From positions 3,162,001-3,226,000 of the forward strand of contig NZ_JAUSYK010000001.1 in the NCBI RefSeq assembly GCF_030816855.1: a stretch of DNA of 64,000 nt, in the 5' to 3' direction. Origin of the DNA: Arthrobacter sp. B3I4 (GTDB lineage Bacteria; Actinomycetota; Actinomycetes; Actinomycetales; Micrococcaceae). Within the stretch, counting starts at the first letter, position 1. Each line of letters opens with the position of its first letter. Positions 43,023 to 51,412 of the stretch are shown here, piece after piece. Below the pieces are notes generated by a model, which was given only the letters and a program-made list of their open reading frames with translations, had not been told where the DNA came from and did no database searches. The position numbers were made by a program, and so were the translations under genes.

Positions 43023-43928
43023 CTACGACAGCCGTGCCGCGGCCTTGCGCGCGTCCTTCTTGCGCTTGGTGACCTCGGGGTGGTGCCGGGAAAGGGCGAT
43101 CACTCCCACGATAGCAAGGGATGCGGCCACCCCCATGGCTATCGCTGTCACGGCGTGGACGTCCGGCCGCAGCTCGCCCAGGATCACGATGCCGATGGCG
43201 ATGCCGATGATGGGGTCGATGACCGTCAACCCGGCGATCACGAGATCGGGCGGGCCGCCGGAGTAGGCGCTCTGCACGAACCAGGATCCCAGTCCGCCGG
43301 CGGCGAGCATCGCGAGCAGCGTGTACCACTGCACGTTGAGCAGGAACAGTCCGTTCGGGTCGAGCAGGTGCCTGCCGATGATGCGGGTCAGGACCGCCAC
43401 AAAGCCGAACAGCATGCCGGCGCCGAGGATATAGATGAAGGCGCTCATCCGGTGCTTGAAAAGCAGCGCGAGGGTGCCGAAGAGACTCACCACGAGGGCG
43501 AGCAACAGCACGATGGTCAGCTCATCGGCTTCGCTGACGTGGTGGTTCTCCTGGGTAACGGTCACCGCGAGCACCACGAACAGGGCCGATCCGGTGACGC
43601 AGGCGCTGATGGCGACGACAGTGGCCCTGTTCATGCTCAGGCCCTGGTCTTTGGTGTTGATGACGGTGGTGATGACGAGGGCGATCGCACCGATCGGCTG
43701 CACCACGGTCAGCGGGGCCGACACCAGGGCGACGGCGTTCATCGCCGTCCCGGTGCACAGCAGCAGCAGCCCGAGGACCCAGCGCCGGTTGCGAATCAGG
43801 CGCAGGAGGCCGTGGGTGCTGAGCGCGAGTCCGCCGGTGTCGGCTTTGACAGCGCTCCCCTGGCGCTGGGCGCCGAAGGCAAGGAAGAAGGCGCCAAGTA
43901 CCGCCAGCAGAACTGCGAACCAGACCAT
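43023..43928 (-). CDS. DMT-superfamily transporter (EamA-like)
   Basis: A 301-residue permease from the ATG at 43928; the longer frame reads through the repeats of the upstream gene. Nine or ten hydrophobic helices in two halves, with P-L-T-V-V-Q-P-I-G-A-I-A in the first and I-A-G-L-T-V-I-D-P-I-I-G-I-A-I-G in the second. The latter resembles the EamA repeat. A basic C-terminal tail (R-H-H-P-E-V-T-K-R-K-K) follows. The start shares a base with the stop of the phosphatidyltransferase gene. Substrate unknown. Confidence 0.85.
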   Translation of the reverse strand: MVWFAVLLAVLGAFFLAFGAQRQGSAVKADTGGLALSTHGLLRLIRNRRWVLGLLLLCTGTAMNAVALVSAPLTVVQPIGAIALVITTVINTKDQGLSMNRATVVAISACVTGSALFVVLAVTVTQENHHVSEADELTIVLLLALVVSLFGTLALLFKHRMSAFIYILGAGMLFGFVAVLTRIIGRHLLDPNGLFLLNVQWYTLLAMLAAGGLGSWFVQSAYSGGPPDLVIAGLTVIDPIIGIAIGIVILGELRPDVHAVTAIAMGVAASLAIVGVIALSRHHPEVTKRKKDARKAAARLS

Positions 43929-44647
43929 CAGCGGATGCCGCCGTCGTCGTTGTTCTGTTCCAGGTTGTTCTGTTCCAGGTTGTTCTGCTCCAGGTTGTTC
44001 TGCTCCAGGTTGTTCTGGTTCCGGCTGTCCACCGCGGTGGTGCCGGCCTTGAGCGCACGGCCTTTGCGGATGATGGCCCAAAAGTAGTTATAGGCGGCGA
44101 CCCAGTGCCCGACGAGGCCGAGGCCCAGGAAGATCCAGGCGGCCACAAAGTACGCGCCGGTTCCCGGGATGGGGAGCTTGGAGAGCACCAGCAGCGGTGT
44201 GCCGACCAGCAGCAACGCGGTGCGGATCTTGCCGATCCGGCTCACCGGCAGGTCCGGGTGGCTGTGGAAGTAAAACAGCGAGATGGAGAGCAGCACGAGG
44301 TCCGGCACAAGGAGCGCGGTCAGGTACCACCACTCGACGACGCCGGCGATCACCAGTGTGACGGCAACGGTGATCAGGGACAGCCGGTCCGCGATGGGAT
44401 CCATGATCCGGCCCAGGTTGGACATCTGGTTGAAGCGGCGGGCAATGTAGCCGTCGACCCAGTCCGTGCTGCCCATAACGACCAGCACGAGTACGGCAAG
44501 GCCATACTCGTGCTTGGCCAGCACGAGCCACATAAACAGCGGGACCCCAAGGAACCGGACCACCGTCAGCAGATTGGGAAGGGTAAAGACCACGTCGGAA
44601 TGAATCTGAGCCTGGCCCGGCCGCGAGCCAGCGCCGATGAACTTCAT
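43928..44647 (-). CDS. CDP-alcohol phosphatidyltransferase with repeat tail
   Basis: A 239-residue membrane enzyme. The CDP-alcohol motif D-G-x2-A-R-x8-G-x3-D-x3-D lies near residues 64-86 and is complete. Family members join CDP-diacylglycerol to glycerol-phosphate, inositol-phosphate or a second lipid; this one resembles the PgsA/cardiolipin-synthase-like branch. Residues about 213-232 are repeated N-N-L-E-Q units, an addition outside the catalytic core. It lies 55 bases after the holin-family gene and may share its transcript. Confidence 0.85.
   Translation of the reverse strand: MKFIGAGSRPGQAQIHSDVVFTLPNLLTVVRFLGVPLFMWLVLAKHEYGLAVLVLVVMGSTDWVDGYIARRFNQMSNLGRIMDPIADRLSLITVAVTLVIAGVVEWWYLTALLVPDLVLLSISLFYFHSHPDLPVSRIGKIRTALLLVGTPLLVLSKLPIPGTGAYFVAAWIFLGLGLVGHWVAAYNYFWAIIRKGRALKAGTTAVDSRNQNNLEQNNLEQNNLEQNNLEQNNDDGGIR
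43949..44024 (-). repeat. 15-base tandem repeat in the phosphatidyltransferase C-terminus
   Basis: Four full copies of GTTGTTCTG[T/C]TCCAG (43949-44008) and one partial copy encode N-N-L-E-Q pentapeptides. The unit is a multiple of three, so copy-number changes keep the frame and the coupled downstream transporter start. This is a candidate variable-number tandem repeat. Confidence 0.85.
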
Positions 44648-44702
44648 CCGATGCCCCTCTCCACAGCCGGCGACGATTCGGTGTCGTAGTCCAGGGCGCG
44701 GC

Positions 44703-45596
44703 CTAGTCCTGGAGCAGCCGGCGCAGCAGGATAACGAAGGCGGCGGCCGAGGCGGCCAGGGCAGTCAGCGGCTTCCAGCGCTTGGCAAGTTCGGAAGCAG
44801 CGGCGGATCCGCTCGACGTGATCCTCGTTGCACCGGTGCTGCCGGTAGTGCTTCCGGACGGCCCGCGGAACGCCGCGATCCGGTCGTCGACGAGCTCCTT
44901 GCCTTCCTCAAGCCGGTGCTGCACCATGGCCAAAAGCGCCTGGGCCTGCGGTTTGACATCGAGTTCCGCGCCGAGATCGTCGCGCACGCCCGTGAGATGC
45001 CGGCGGCGCTGGTCGAGGCGGCGCAGGAGGTCGTCCTCGGTGGGAGCGCGGCCCAGGTCGGGCTGCTCGGCTGCCTTCTTGGCTTCCTTCTCAGCCTTCG
45101 CTTTGGCGGCGGCCTGTTCCTTGGCGGCCTTGGCTGCCTTGGCTTCGGGCGTACCGGGGTTCAGGACGGCGGCGTCAAACGACGAGCCCTCCTTGGCGAT
45201 GCCGAGGTCGTACTTGAGGCCGCGGATCGTCACTTCCGGAATCAGCGGCATGGCCTTCTTGAATCTGCTGTAGCCGATCAGGCCCACGATGAGGGCGATG
45301 ACGAGGAAGGCAGCGCAGACCAGCAGGGCGGCGAGCCAGGCCGGCATGATCGTGGCCAGCCCCATAATGGCGGCCACGATGAGCCCGATCACCAGGAAGA
45401 GGACAAAAATTAGGGCGACGGCTAGAAAAGCTGCGGCGACTCCGAACTGAATGCCTTTGCGCTTGAGTTCAGCTTTGGCAAAGGCAATCTCGTCATTGAG
45501 CTGCCGCGGTGCCAGCTTGAAGATCAGTTTCAGGGTGGCAGGCAGCGCGGCGATGCGCAGCCGTCCGTTGGTCCTGCCGGTGTGCCGTCCGCTCAT
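44703..45596 (-). CDS. Phage-holin-like/DUF1469-type membrane protein
   Basis: A 297-residue protein. Residues about 40-120 have two long hydrophobic hairpins (F-L-A-V-A-L-I-F-V-L-F-L-V-I-G-L and A-W-L-A-A-L-L-V-C-A) in the pattern of actinobacterial holin-superfamily proteins, which are chromosomal and not phage lysis genes. An Ala/Lys/Glu-rich charged region (about 160-190) probably forms a helix, and a final hydrophobic segment ends the protein. Function unknown, possibly envelope organisation. Confidence 0.75.
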   Translation of the reverse strand: MSGRHTGRTNGRLRIAALPATLKLIFKLAPRQLNDEIAFAKAELKRKGIQFGVAAAFLAVALIFVLFLVIGLIVAAIMGLATIMPAWLAALLVCAAFLVIALIVGLIGYSRFKKAMPLIPEVTIRGLKYDLGIAKEGSSFDAAVLNPGTPEAKAAKAAKEQAAAKAKAEKEAKKAAEQPDLGRAPTEDDLLRRLDQRRRHLTGVRDDLGAELDVKPQAQALLAMVQHRLEEGKELVDDRIAAFRGPSGSTTGSTGATRITSSGSAAASELAKRWKPLTALAASAAAFVILLRRLLQD

Positions 45597-45789
45597 CGGT
45601 TCCGCCTAACTGGTTCCATCTGTGATTCCGCTTCTGCTGGAATTCCCGGGCCTGCGCGGCTTTATGCACGCTCAGGTGTCAAAACTACCATTCAGGGCGC
45701 CCGTGGCGGCCCGCGGCCGACGGAGAGTGCGCGTGGCGGTTGCCGCCGGCGGTCCGTGGGCGGCCGGGGCGGCCCTAGGATTGACCTCT

Positions 45790-47013
45790 GTGCACACACC
45801 CACCAATCCCGGGGACTCCCTGACCCGCCGTCGCAAGCTCCTCTACATCCTGATGCTTGGCGCCCTGACCGCCCTGGGGCCCTTTACTGTCGATCTTTAT
45901 CTCCCGGCGTTTCCCGCCCTTGAGGCGAGCCTGGGCGTCACCGAGGCGGCGGTCCAGCTGACCCTGACCGGCACGACAGTGGGCTTCGCGCTGGGCCAGC
46001 TGGTGGTGGGACCGCTGAGTGACAAGTTCGGCCGGAGGACTCCGCTGATTCTGGCGACGGCGGTGCACATCGGAGCGTCGATCGGCGCGGCCATGTCCAC
46101 CGACATCGCCATGCTGGGACTGTTCCGGGTGCTGATGGGAATCGGCGCGGCCGGTGGCGGCGTGGTCGCCATGGCCATGGTGCGGGACCTGTTCAGCGGC
46201 TACGCGATGGTCCGGATGTTTTCCCGGATGGCGCTGGTCAACGGATTGGCTCCCATCCTGGCGCCGGTCATCGGATCCCAGCTGCTGCTGCTGATGCCGT
46301 GGCCGGGCATCTTCATCTTCCTGGCCGGCTATGGCACGTGTGTCATTATCGCGGCCCTGTTCGTCGTGCGGGAGACGCTGCCGCGCGAGCTTCGCGGCAC
46401 CACCGGTTTGACGATGCGCCAGCGCTACCGGGTCCTGTTCGCCGACCGCATCTTTGTGGGCATGCTGCTGCTGGGCGGGATGAACTTTGGCGGGCTCTTC
46501 ACCTACCTCTCGGCCTCGCCGTTCCTGTTTCAGAATGTCTTTGGCTTCTCGCCGCAGCAGTATGGCCTGTTGTTCGGGGTCAACTCGCTGGGCATCGTCG
46601 CCGGCGTGCAGACCAGCTCCCGGCTCATCAAGCGCGTCCCGCCGCAGTGGATTCTGGCGTGCTCAACGGCCTGGATGTTCCTGATGGCGCTGCTGATCGT
46701 GGCGTTCGACCAAATGGGCTTCGGCCTGTGGGGGGTCATGGTGCCGCTCTGGTTCTACATTCTGGGCGCGGGTTTCACCTTCCCCTGCGTCCAGGTCCTG
46801 GCCCTTGCCAACCACGGGGCGCAGGCCGGCACCGCGGCCTCCTTGCTTGGTGCGGCGACGTTCCTGATGGCAGGCATCATCTCCCCCGTGGTCGGCTGGC
46901 TGGGCCTGGGGTCCGCGACGCCGATGGGCGCCGTCCAGGCCGGTTGCATCCTGCTGGCGGCTGCGGCCCTGTGGCTCGTGGTCCGGCCGCGCACGGTGCC
47001 GTCCATCCACTGA
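45790..47013 (+). CDS. Bcr/CflA-type MFS drug-resistance transporter
   Basis: A 407-residue, 12-helix transporter. The GTG at 45790 is chosen because it gives a short polar N-terminus before the first helix; the longer frame adds an implausible Arg-rich lead. The D-L-Y-L-P-A-F-P-A-L near residue 34, the G-P-L-S-D-K-F-G-R-R motif A, and M-V-R-D-L-F-S-G between helices mark the Bcr/CflA branch that exports drugs and dipeptides. It is alone between neighbours; the divergent upstream gene is the holin-like protein. Confidence 0.88.
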   Translation: MHTPTNPGDSLTRRRKLLYILMLGALTALGPFTVDLYLPAFPALEASLGVTEAAVQLTLTGTTVGFALGQLVVGPLSDKFGRRTPLILATAVHIGASIGAAMSTDIAMLGLFRVLMGIGAAGGGVVAMAMVRDLFSGYAMVRMFSRMALVNGLAPILAPVIGSQLLLLMPWPGIFIFLAGYGTCVIIAALFVVRETLPRELRGTTGLTMRQRYRVLFADRIFVGMLLLGGMNFGGLFTYLSASPFLFQNVFGFSPQQYGLLFGVNSLGIVAGVQTSSRLIKRVPPQWILACSTAWMFLMALLIVAFDQMGFGLWGVMVPLWFYILGAGFTFPCVQVLALANHGAQAGTAASLLGAATFLMAGIISPVVGWLGLGSATPMGAVQAGCILLAAAALWLVVRPRTVPSIH

Positions 47014-47113
47014 ACCACCCGCCCGCCCCCTGCCGGCGGGGACGTGTCCAGCGGCGGGCAGGCGGCGAGGCGCTCCCCTGTTCGGGGCTGACGGCGGGCG
47101 ATAAGGTTGTTGT

Positions 47114-47521
47114 GTGCCCCGCTGGCAGGATCCTCCGCCCCTCCCGGCCACGTGGCAGAGGTGCGACGACGGCATTCTGCCCCTGTGGTGGGAGCGGCTG
47201 TGCACTCAGACCAGCCCGCAGTCGGCGGCACTCTACGCAGCCGGGCTTTTCACCGAGGACCGACGCCGGCCCATCGCCCAGTGGTACAACCCCGCCTACG
47301 ATTCGGCCCTCCTCGTCGCCCCGGAGACCTCTCCGGAATGGCCGGTACAGCGCTTCGGCATCTTTTACGCTCCCCCGCGCGGCGGCTTCACCAGGGTGCA
47401 CTCCTCGGCACATGAGTGGCATCCGCGCGAGCCCCGGCAGTCCCCGACGGAGGAGGAAGCCTTCGAGGCAGCGGTAGCGGAGGCTGAACGTTTCCTGCAG
47501 GTGGAGATGTTCTTTGTCTAG
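47114..47521 (+). CDS. Conserved hypothetical protein
   Basis: A 135-residue soluble protein with a GTG start. It has several Trp/Tyr residues (P-L-W-W-E-R-L, Q-W-Y-N-P-A-Y-D-S) and an acidic C-terminal helix ending in F-F-V. No membrane helix, signal peptide or recognised domain is seen. It may be cotranscribed with the MFS gene, 100 bases upstream. Confidence 0.65.
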   Translation: MPRWQDPPPLPATWQRCDDGILPLWWERLCTQTSPQSAALYAAGLFTEDRRRPIAQWYNPAYDSALLVAPETSPEWPVQRFGIFYAPPRGGFTRVHSSAHEWHPREPRQSPTEEEAFEAAVAEAERFLQVEMFFV

Positions 47522-47579
47522 CCGGCCGGGAGCGGCGCTGCCCGCAACCTGGCGACACCCTTACGGAAAACCGCGGCAA

Positions 47580-47621
47580 GAAAAAAGGTCCCGCAGCCGG
47601 TTACTCACCGGCCGCGGGACC
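47580..47621 (-). terminator. Rho-independent terminator of tRNA-Asn copy 1
   Basis: GGTCCCGCAGCCGG (47587-47600) pairs with 47608-47621 with one wobble in RNA. Read on the minus strand it is followed by at least six T residues. Confidence 0.85.
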
Positions 47622-47627
47622 TGTCCG

Positions 47628-47700
47628 CTCCTCCTGCTGGACTTGAACCAGCAACCCTTCGATTAACAGTCGAATGCTCTGCCAATTGAGCTAAGGAGGA
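47628..47700 (-). tRNA. tRNA-Asn (GUU), copy 1
   Basis: A 73-base cloverleaf with acceptor TCCTCCT/AGGAGGA, discriminator G, anticodon loop CTGTTAA and T-arm GGTTCAAGTCC. CCA is not encoded. Its sequence is identical to the copy at 47849-47921. Confidence 0.95.
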
Positions 47701-47714
47701 ATGAAGCAGGTACG

Positions 47715-47744
47715 ACATTAGCAAAGGTTTCAGCGGTAACGAAA
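47715..47744 (-). promoter_or_regulatory. Probable promoter of tRNA-Asn copy 1
   Basis: On the minus strand TAATGT (-10 like) is preceded at about 17 bases by TTTCGTT. The same spacing and both boxes recur upstream of copy 2, so the promoter appears to have been duplicated with the gene. Confidence 0.4.
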
Positions 47745-47811
47745 TCCGCGGCGGGGGCACTCCCCCGCGGCTGCTCCGGCGCCCGAAACATACCCCCTGC
47801 CGGTATACAAA

Positions 47812-47843
47812 AGTCCCCGCTCCGGGAACCCGGAACGGGGACT
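47812..47843 (-). terminator. Rho-independent terminator of tRNA-Asn copy 2
   Basis: AGTCCCCGCTCCGGG (47812-47826) pairs with 47829-47843 with one wobble, followed on the minus strand by TTTTG. It isolates copy 2 from copy 1. Confidence 0.75.
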
Positions 47844-47848
47844 GCGCG

Positions 47849-47921
47849 CTCCTCCTGCTGGACTTGAACCAGCAACCCTTCGATTAACAGTCGAATGCTC
47901 TGCCAATTGAGCTAAGGAGGA
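47849..47921 (-). tRNA. tRNA-Asn (GUU), copy 2
   Basis: Identical over 73 bases to the copy at 47628-47700, and identity extends a few bases into both flanks. It lies between dnaG and copy 1 and has its own terminator, so the two are separate transcription units. Confidence 0.95.
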
Positions 47922-47935
47922 ATGAAGCGGATATA

Positions 47936-47966
47936 AGCCTAGCAAAGACCCTGCCGGGAAACGAAA
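47936..47966 (-). promoter_or_regulatory. Probable promoter of tRNA-Asn copy 2
   Basis: On the minus strand TAGGCT (-10 like) follows TTTCGTT after about 17 bases, matching the layout before copy 1. It lies just past the dnaG stop. Confidence 0.4.
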
Positions 47967-47994
47967 TCGCCCTCCCGGCGGGACGGCAGCGGGC

Positions 47995-50058
47995 CTAGGA
48001 GTCCATCCGGAGCGAACGCCGCTGCATCTCCAGTTCCATCAGTTCACGGTTCAGTCGCTGGAACTCCTCGGGATTGGACGAGGCGTCCAGGCGCTGCAGC
48101 TGACCCATCTTCTCGGCCTTCACCCGGGTGATCTGCAGCTCGAACAGCCGTGCCAGAATGTCCCGGCAATACCGTTGCACGGCTTCGGCGGTGCTCGCCG
48201 GCAGCGGCACGACGGCAAGCTCGGACACCAGCGGTCGGAGCGGCTCGGGAACTTCCTGGAGCAGCTGCTCGACCCAGCGCAAAGGCTCGCCCGTGTTCCC
48301 CAGCCCGGTGGCCCGGATGGCTTCGTGGATCGCGAGGTAGGCGGGCGTGGAGAAGCGCGCCTCCGAGAAGCGCTCCCAGGTGGGGCCTTCCAGGATCGCC
48401 GGTTCCTGAAGCACCACCTCCAGCGCCTGGCGTTCCATTGCAGCCACCGGATCCCGCGGATCGGGCCGGTTGAAGGCCGGCAGGGTGGCCGACGGCGGCA
48501 GTGGTGCCACACCCGGGGCAGACCCGTAACCCGGGCCGGCACCCTGACCGGGGTTCGCGCCCCGGTCCGGGCCTGCGCCCTGACCCTGCCCGCGGCCCTG
48601 GCCCTGCCCGCGGCCCTGGCTCTGGCCCGGGCCGGGACCGCGGGACCGGGCGTGGTTCTGGCCGTAGCCCTGCCCCTGGCCGTTCCCCTGTCCCGCCCCT
48701 TCGGACGGCCCCTGGGCGATGCGCTTGGCGGCGGCGCCGACGGCACGGCTGACGTCTTCGACCGGCATGCCCAGCCAGCCGGCAAGCTCCCGGGCATAGG
48801 CCGGACGGATGCCGGCGTCGCGGATCTGGGCCACCACCGGGGCCGACTCGCGCAGCGCCGAGATCCGGCCTTCCACGGTGTCGAGGTTGTGCCGCCGCAG
48901 GGTAGCGCGGATGGCGAATTCGAACAGCGGCCGGCGGGTGCCGATCAGGTCACGAACCGCGGAGTCGCCCTTGGCCTGGCGCAACTCGCAAGGGTCGGAG
49001 CCGCCCGGTTCGACAGCGACGTAGGTCTGGGCCACGAAGCGCTGGTCCTCTTCGAAGGCACGCAGCGCCGCTTTCTGCCCCGCCGCGTCGCCGTCGAAGG
49101 TGAAGATAACCTCTCCCCCGCTGCCGTCGTCGGACAGCAGCCGCCGGGCGATCTTGATGTGCTCCGTGCCGAACGCCGTGCCGCAGGTCGCGACCGCCGT
49201 CGGGACCCCGGCCAGGTGGCAGGCCATGACGTCGGTGTAGCCCTCGACCACCACCAGCTGGCGTTCCTTTGCGATGTTGCGCTTGGCGAGGTCGATTCCG
49301 TACAGGACCTGCGACTTCTTATAGAGCGCTGTCTCCGGGGTGTTCAGGTACTTCGGGCCCTGGTCGTCCTCGTAGAGCTTGCGCGCACCAAAGCCGATGG
49401 TGTCTCCGGCGATGTCGCGGATCGGCCAGATCAACCGGCCCCGGAACCGGTCGTAAATTCTCTGCTGATTTCCGGGTCCCCCGGCAGAGAACATGCCCGT
49501 CAGCTTCAGCTCGGCATCGGTGTAGCCGCGGCCGCGGAGGTGCTTGAGCAGTGAGTCCCAGGCCTGCGGGGCGTAGCCGACGCCGAACTGCTCGGCGGCG
49601 GCCCGGTCGAAGCCCCGGCCGAACAGGAAGTTCCGGCCCTCCGTGGCGCCGGGGGTCAGCAGTTGCTCGCGGAAGAACTCGTCCGCGATCTTGTGCGCAT
49701 CGAGCAGGCGCTGGCGGCGTCCGATTTCCTCCCTATTAGGCCCCGAGCCGCCGTCCTCGTAGCGCAGCTCGTAGCCGATCCGTGCCGCAAGTTTTTCCAC
49801 GGCCTCGTGGAAGGTGGTGTGGTCCAGCTTTTGCACGAAGGAGATGACGTCGCCGTCTTCACCACAGCCGAAGCAGTGGTACCGGCCCACCTGCGGGCGC
49901 ACGGTGAAGGAGGGTGAGCGCTCATCATGGAAGGGGCACAGTCCCTTGTAGGAACCCAGTCCGGCGCCCTTGAGGGTCACGTAGCCGTCGACGACTTCCT
50001 TGATGTCGGTGCGCTGGCGTACCTCGTCGATATCTTCACGTTTGATCAGGCCAGCCAC
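47995..50058 (-). CDS. dnaG: DNA primase with Gly/Gln-rich linker
   Basis: A 687-residue primase that makes RNA primers at the replication fork. The zinc finger has C41, H44, C62 and C65. The catalytic core has the TOPRIM motifs E-G-Y-T-D near residue 275 and D-G-D-A near 325. Residues about 450-519 are a G-Q/G-R repeat linker, much longer than in most primases, joining the core to the C-terminal helicase-interacting helices. It follows dgt and dusB on the same strand. Confidence 0.97.
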   Translation of the reverse strand: MAGLIKREDIDEVRQRTDIKEVVDGYVTLKGAGLGSYKGLCPFHDERSPSFTVRPQVGRYHCFGCGEDGDVISFVQKLDHTTFHEAVEKLAARIGYELRYEDGGSGPNREEIGRRQRLLDAHKIADEFFREQLLTPGATEGRNFLFGRGFDRAAAEQFGVGYAPQAWDSLLKHLRGRGYTDAELKLTGMFSAGGPGNQQRIYDRFRGRLIWPIRDIAGDTIGFGARKLYEDDQGPKYLNTPETALYKKSQVLYGIDLAKRNIAKERQLVVVEGYTDVMACHLAGVPTAVATCGTAFGTEHIKIARRLLSDDGSGGEVIFTFDGDAAGQKAALRAFEEDQRFVAQTYVAVEPGGSDPCELRQAKGDSAVRDLIGTRRPLFEFAIRATLRRHNLDTVEGRISALRESAPVVAQIRDAGIRPAYARELAGWLGMPVEDVSRAVGAAAKRIAQGPSEGAGQGNGQGQGYGQNHARSRGPGPGQSQGRGQGQGRGQGQGAGPDRGANPGQGAGPGYGSAPGVAPLPPSATLPAFNRPDPRDPVAAMERQALEVVLQEPAILEGPTWERFSEARFSTPAYLAIHEAIRATGLGNTGEPLRWVEQLLQEVPEPLRPLVSELAVVPLPASTAEAVQRYCRDILARLFELQITRVKAEKMGQLQRLDASSNPEEFQRLNRELMELEMQRRSLRMDS

Positions 50059-50122
50059 AGTGCCATCCTAGTGCCCGGGTGCGACACCGGACGGCACCCG
50101 GCGGCCTGCGCCGGAAGCGCCG

Positions 50123-51412
50123 TCACCACAGCGACGGAAGGCTGCCGACGAGCCGTTCGTACATCGCCAGTGCGGAGCCGTCGGTCAAGGAGGCCACCTG
50201 GTCGATCACCACGCGCAGCCGGGCACCGTCGTCCGGCGCAGCACGCCAGTCGGCGGCGAACATCGGTTCCAGATGCCGGTCGCCGGTGGCGTTGAGCGCG
50301 GTCACCAGCGCGTGCAGCACCTCGCGCTGGCGTTCGTAAATCGGCTGCCGGTGCTCGGTGGTCATCACGAATGTGGTGGCCAGGCCCTTCATCACGGCGA
50401 TCTCCATCACGGTCTCGTCCGGGACCACGAGCTCGGCGTTGTAACGGGTGAGGTTTTCCGGACCGTACAGGGTCCGGGTGGTCTCCAGCGCGCTTTGGCA
50501 GAACCGGCCGATCAGCTGGCTGGTCATGTCCTTCAGCGCGGCCATGGACTTGCGGCTGCCGTCGGCCTCGCGGACCCAGACGCTGGTTGCTTCCAGCCGG
50601 GCCAGGGCCGCGTCGATCGCGGCCGGATCGTTGTGCGGCAGGTACCACTGCTTGGCGTAGCCGACCACCCGCGCGCGATGGTCGGGGTTGTCCATCCAGC
50701 GCAACTGGAAGTGCCCGGCGACGATGGCGTCCTCGACGTCGTGCACCGAGTAGGAGATGTCGTCGGCGAGGTCCATGACCTGGGCTTCGAGGCAGGACCG
50801 GCGCTCCGGCGCTCCTTCACGGATCCAGTCGAAGATCGGCAGGTCGTCCTCGTACGCGCCGAACTTGCTGGTTCGCTGGCCGTGGATCACCGGCGCGTTC
50901 TCCGCGGACCACGGGTATTTCGCGGCGGCGTCGAGGCTGGCACGGGTCAGGTTGAGCCCGGCGGGCCGGCCATCCGGGGCGAGGACCTTGGGTTCGAGCC
51001 GGGTGAGCAGACGCAGGGTCTGGGCGTTGCCTTCGAAGCCGCCGATGGCGTGCGCCACCTCGTTGAGGGCCGACTCGCCGTTGTGGCCGAAGGGCGGGTG
51101 GCCAAGGTCGTGGCTCAGGCAGGCGGTGTCCACGACGTCGGGGTCGCAGCCCAGCGCGCGGCCAAGTTCGCGGCCCACCTGCGCGACCTCCAGGCTGTGC
51201 GTGAGCCGGGTGCGGACGAAGTCGTCCGTATCCGGGGCGACGACCTGGGTTTTGGCGCCGAGCCGGCGCAGTGCCGAGGAGTGCAGCACCCGGGCGCGGT
51301 CGCGTTCAAAGTCGGAGCGGTAGGTGCTTTTAGCTGGTTCCTCGACCCATCGGGCCCAGTCGCGGTCCACGTAGCCGTCCAGCACCGGGGCGGTTGTCCT
51401 TGTTTCAGCCAC
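50123..51412 (-). CDS. dgt: Deoxyguanosinetriphosphate triphosphohydrolase-like protein
   Basis: A 429-residue HD-domain hydrolase. R-T-R-L-T-H-S-L-E-V near residue 68 and C-L-S-H-D-L-G-H-P-P-F-G-H-N-G-E near 98-113 supply the HD metal ligands. Family members cleave dNTPs to deoxynucleosides and triphosphate, tuning the nucleotide pool. It overlaps the dusB stop by 8 bases and precedes dnaG by 64 bases, an order common in actinobacteria. Confidence 0.93.
   Translation of the reverse strand: MAETRTTAPVLDGYVDRDWARWVEEPAKSTYRSDFERDRARVLHSSALRRLGAKTQVVAPDTDDFVRTRLTHSLEVAQVGRELGRALGCDPDVVDTACLSHDLGHPPFGHNGESALNEVAHAIGGFEGNAQTLRLLTRLEPKVLAPDGRPAGLNLTRASLDAAAKYPWSAENAPVIHGQRTSKFGAYEDDLPIFDWIREGAPERRSCLEAQVMDLADDISYSVHDVEDAIVAGHFQLRWMDNPDHRARVVGYAKQWYLPHNDPAAIDAALARLEATSVWVREADGSRKSMAALKDMTSQLIGRFCQSALETTRTLYGPENLTRYNAELVVPDETVMEIAVMKGLATTFVMTTEHRQPIYERQREVLHALVTALNATGDRHLEPMFAADWRAAPDDGARLRVVIDQVASLTDGSALAMYERLVGSLPSLW

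Noticed and set aside
44703..45596. Phage remnant suggested by a holin-like protein
   Set aside because: This holin superfamily is chromosomal in actinobacteria, and no other phage gene, integrase or attachment site is nearby.
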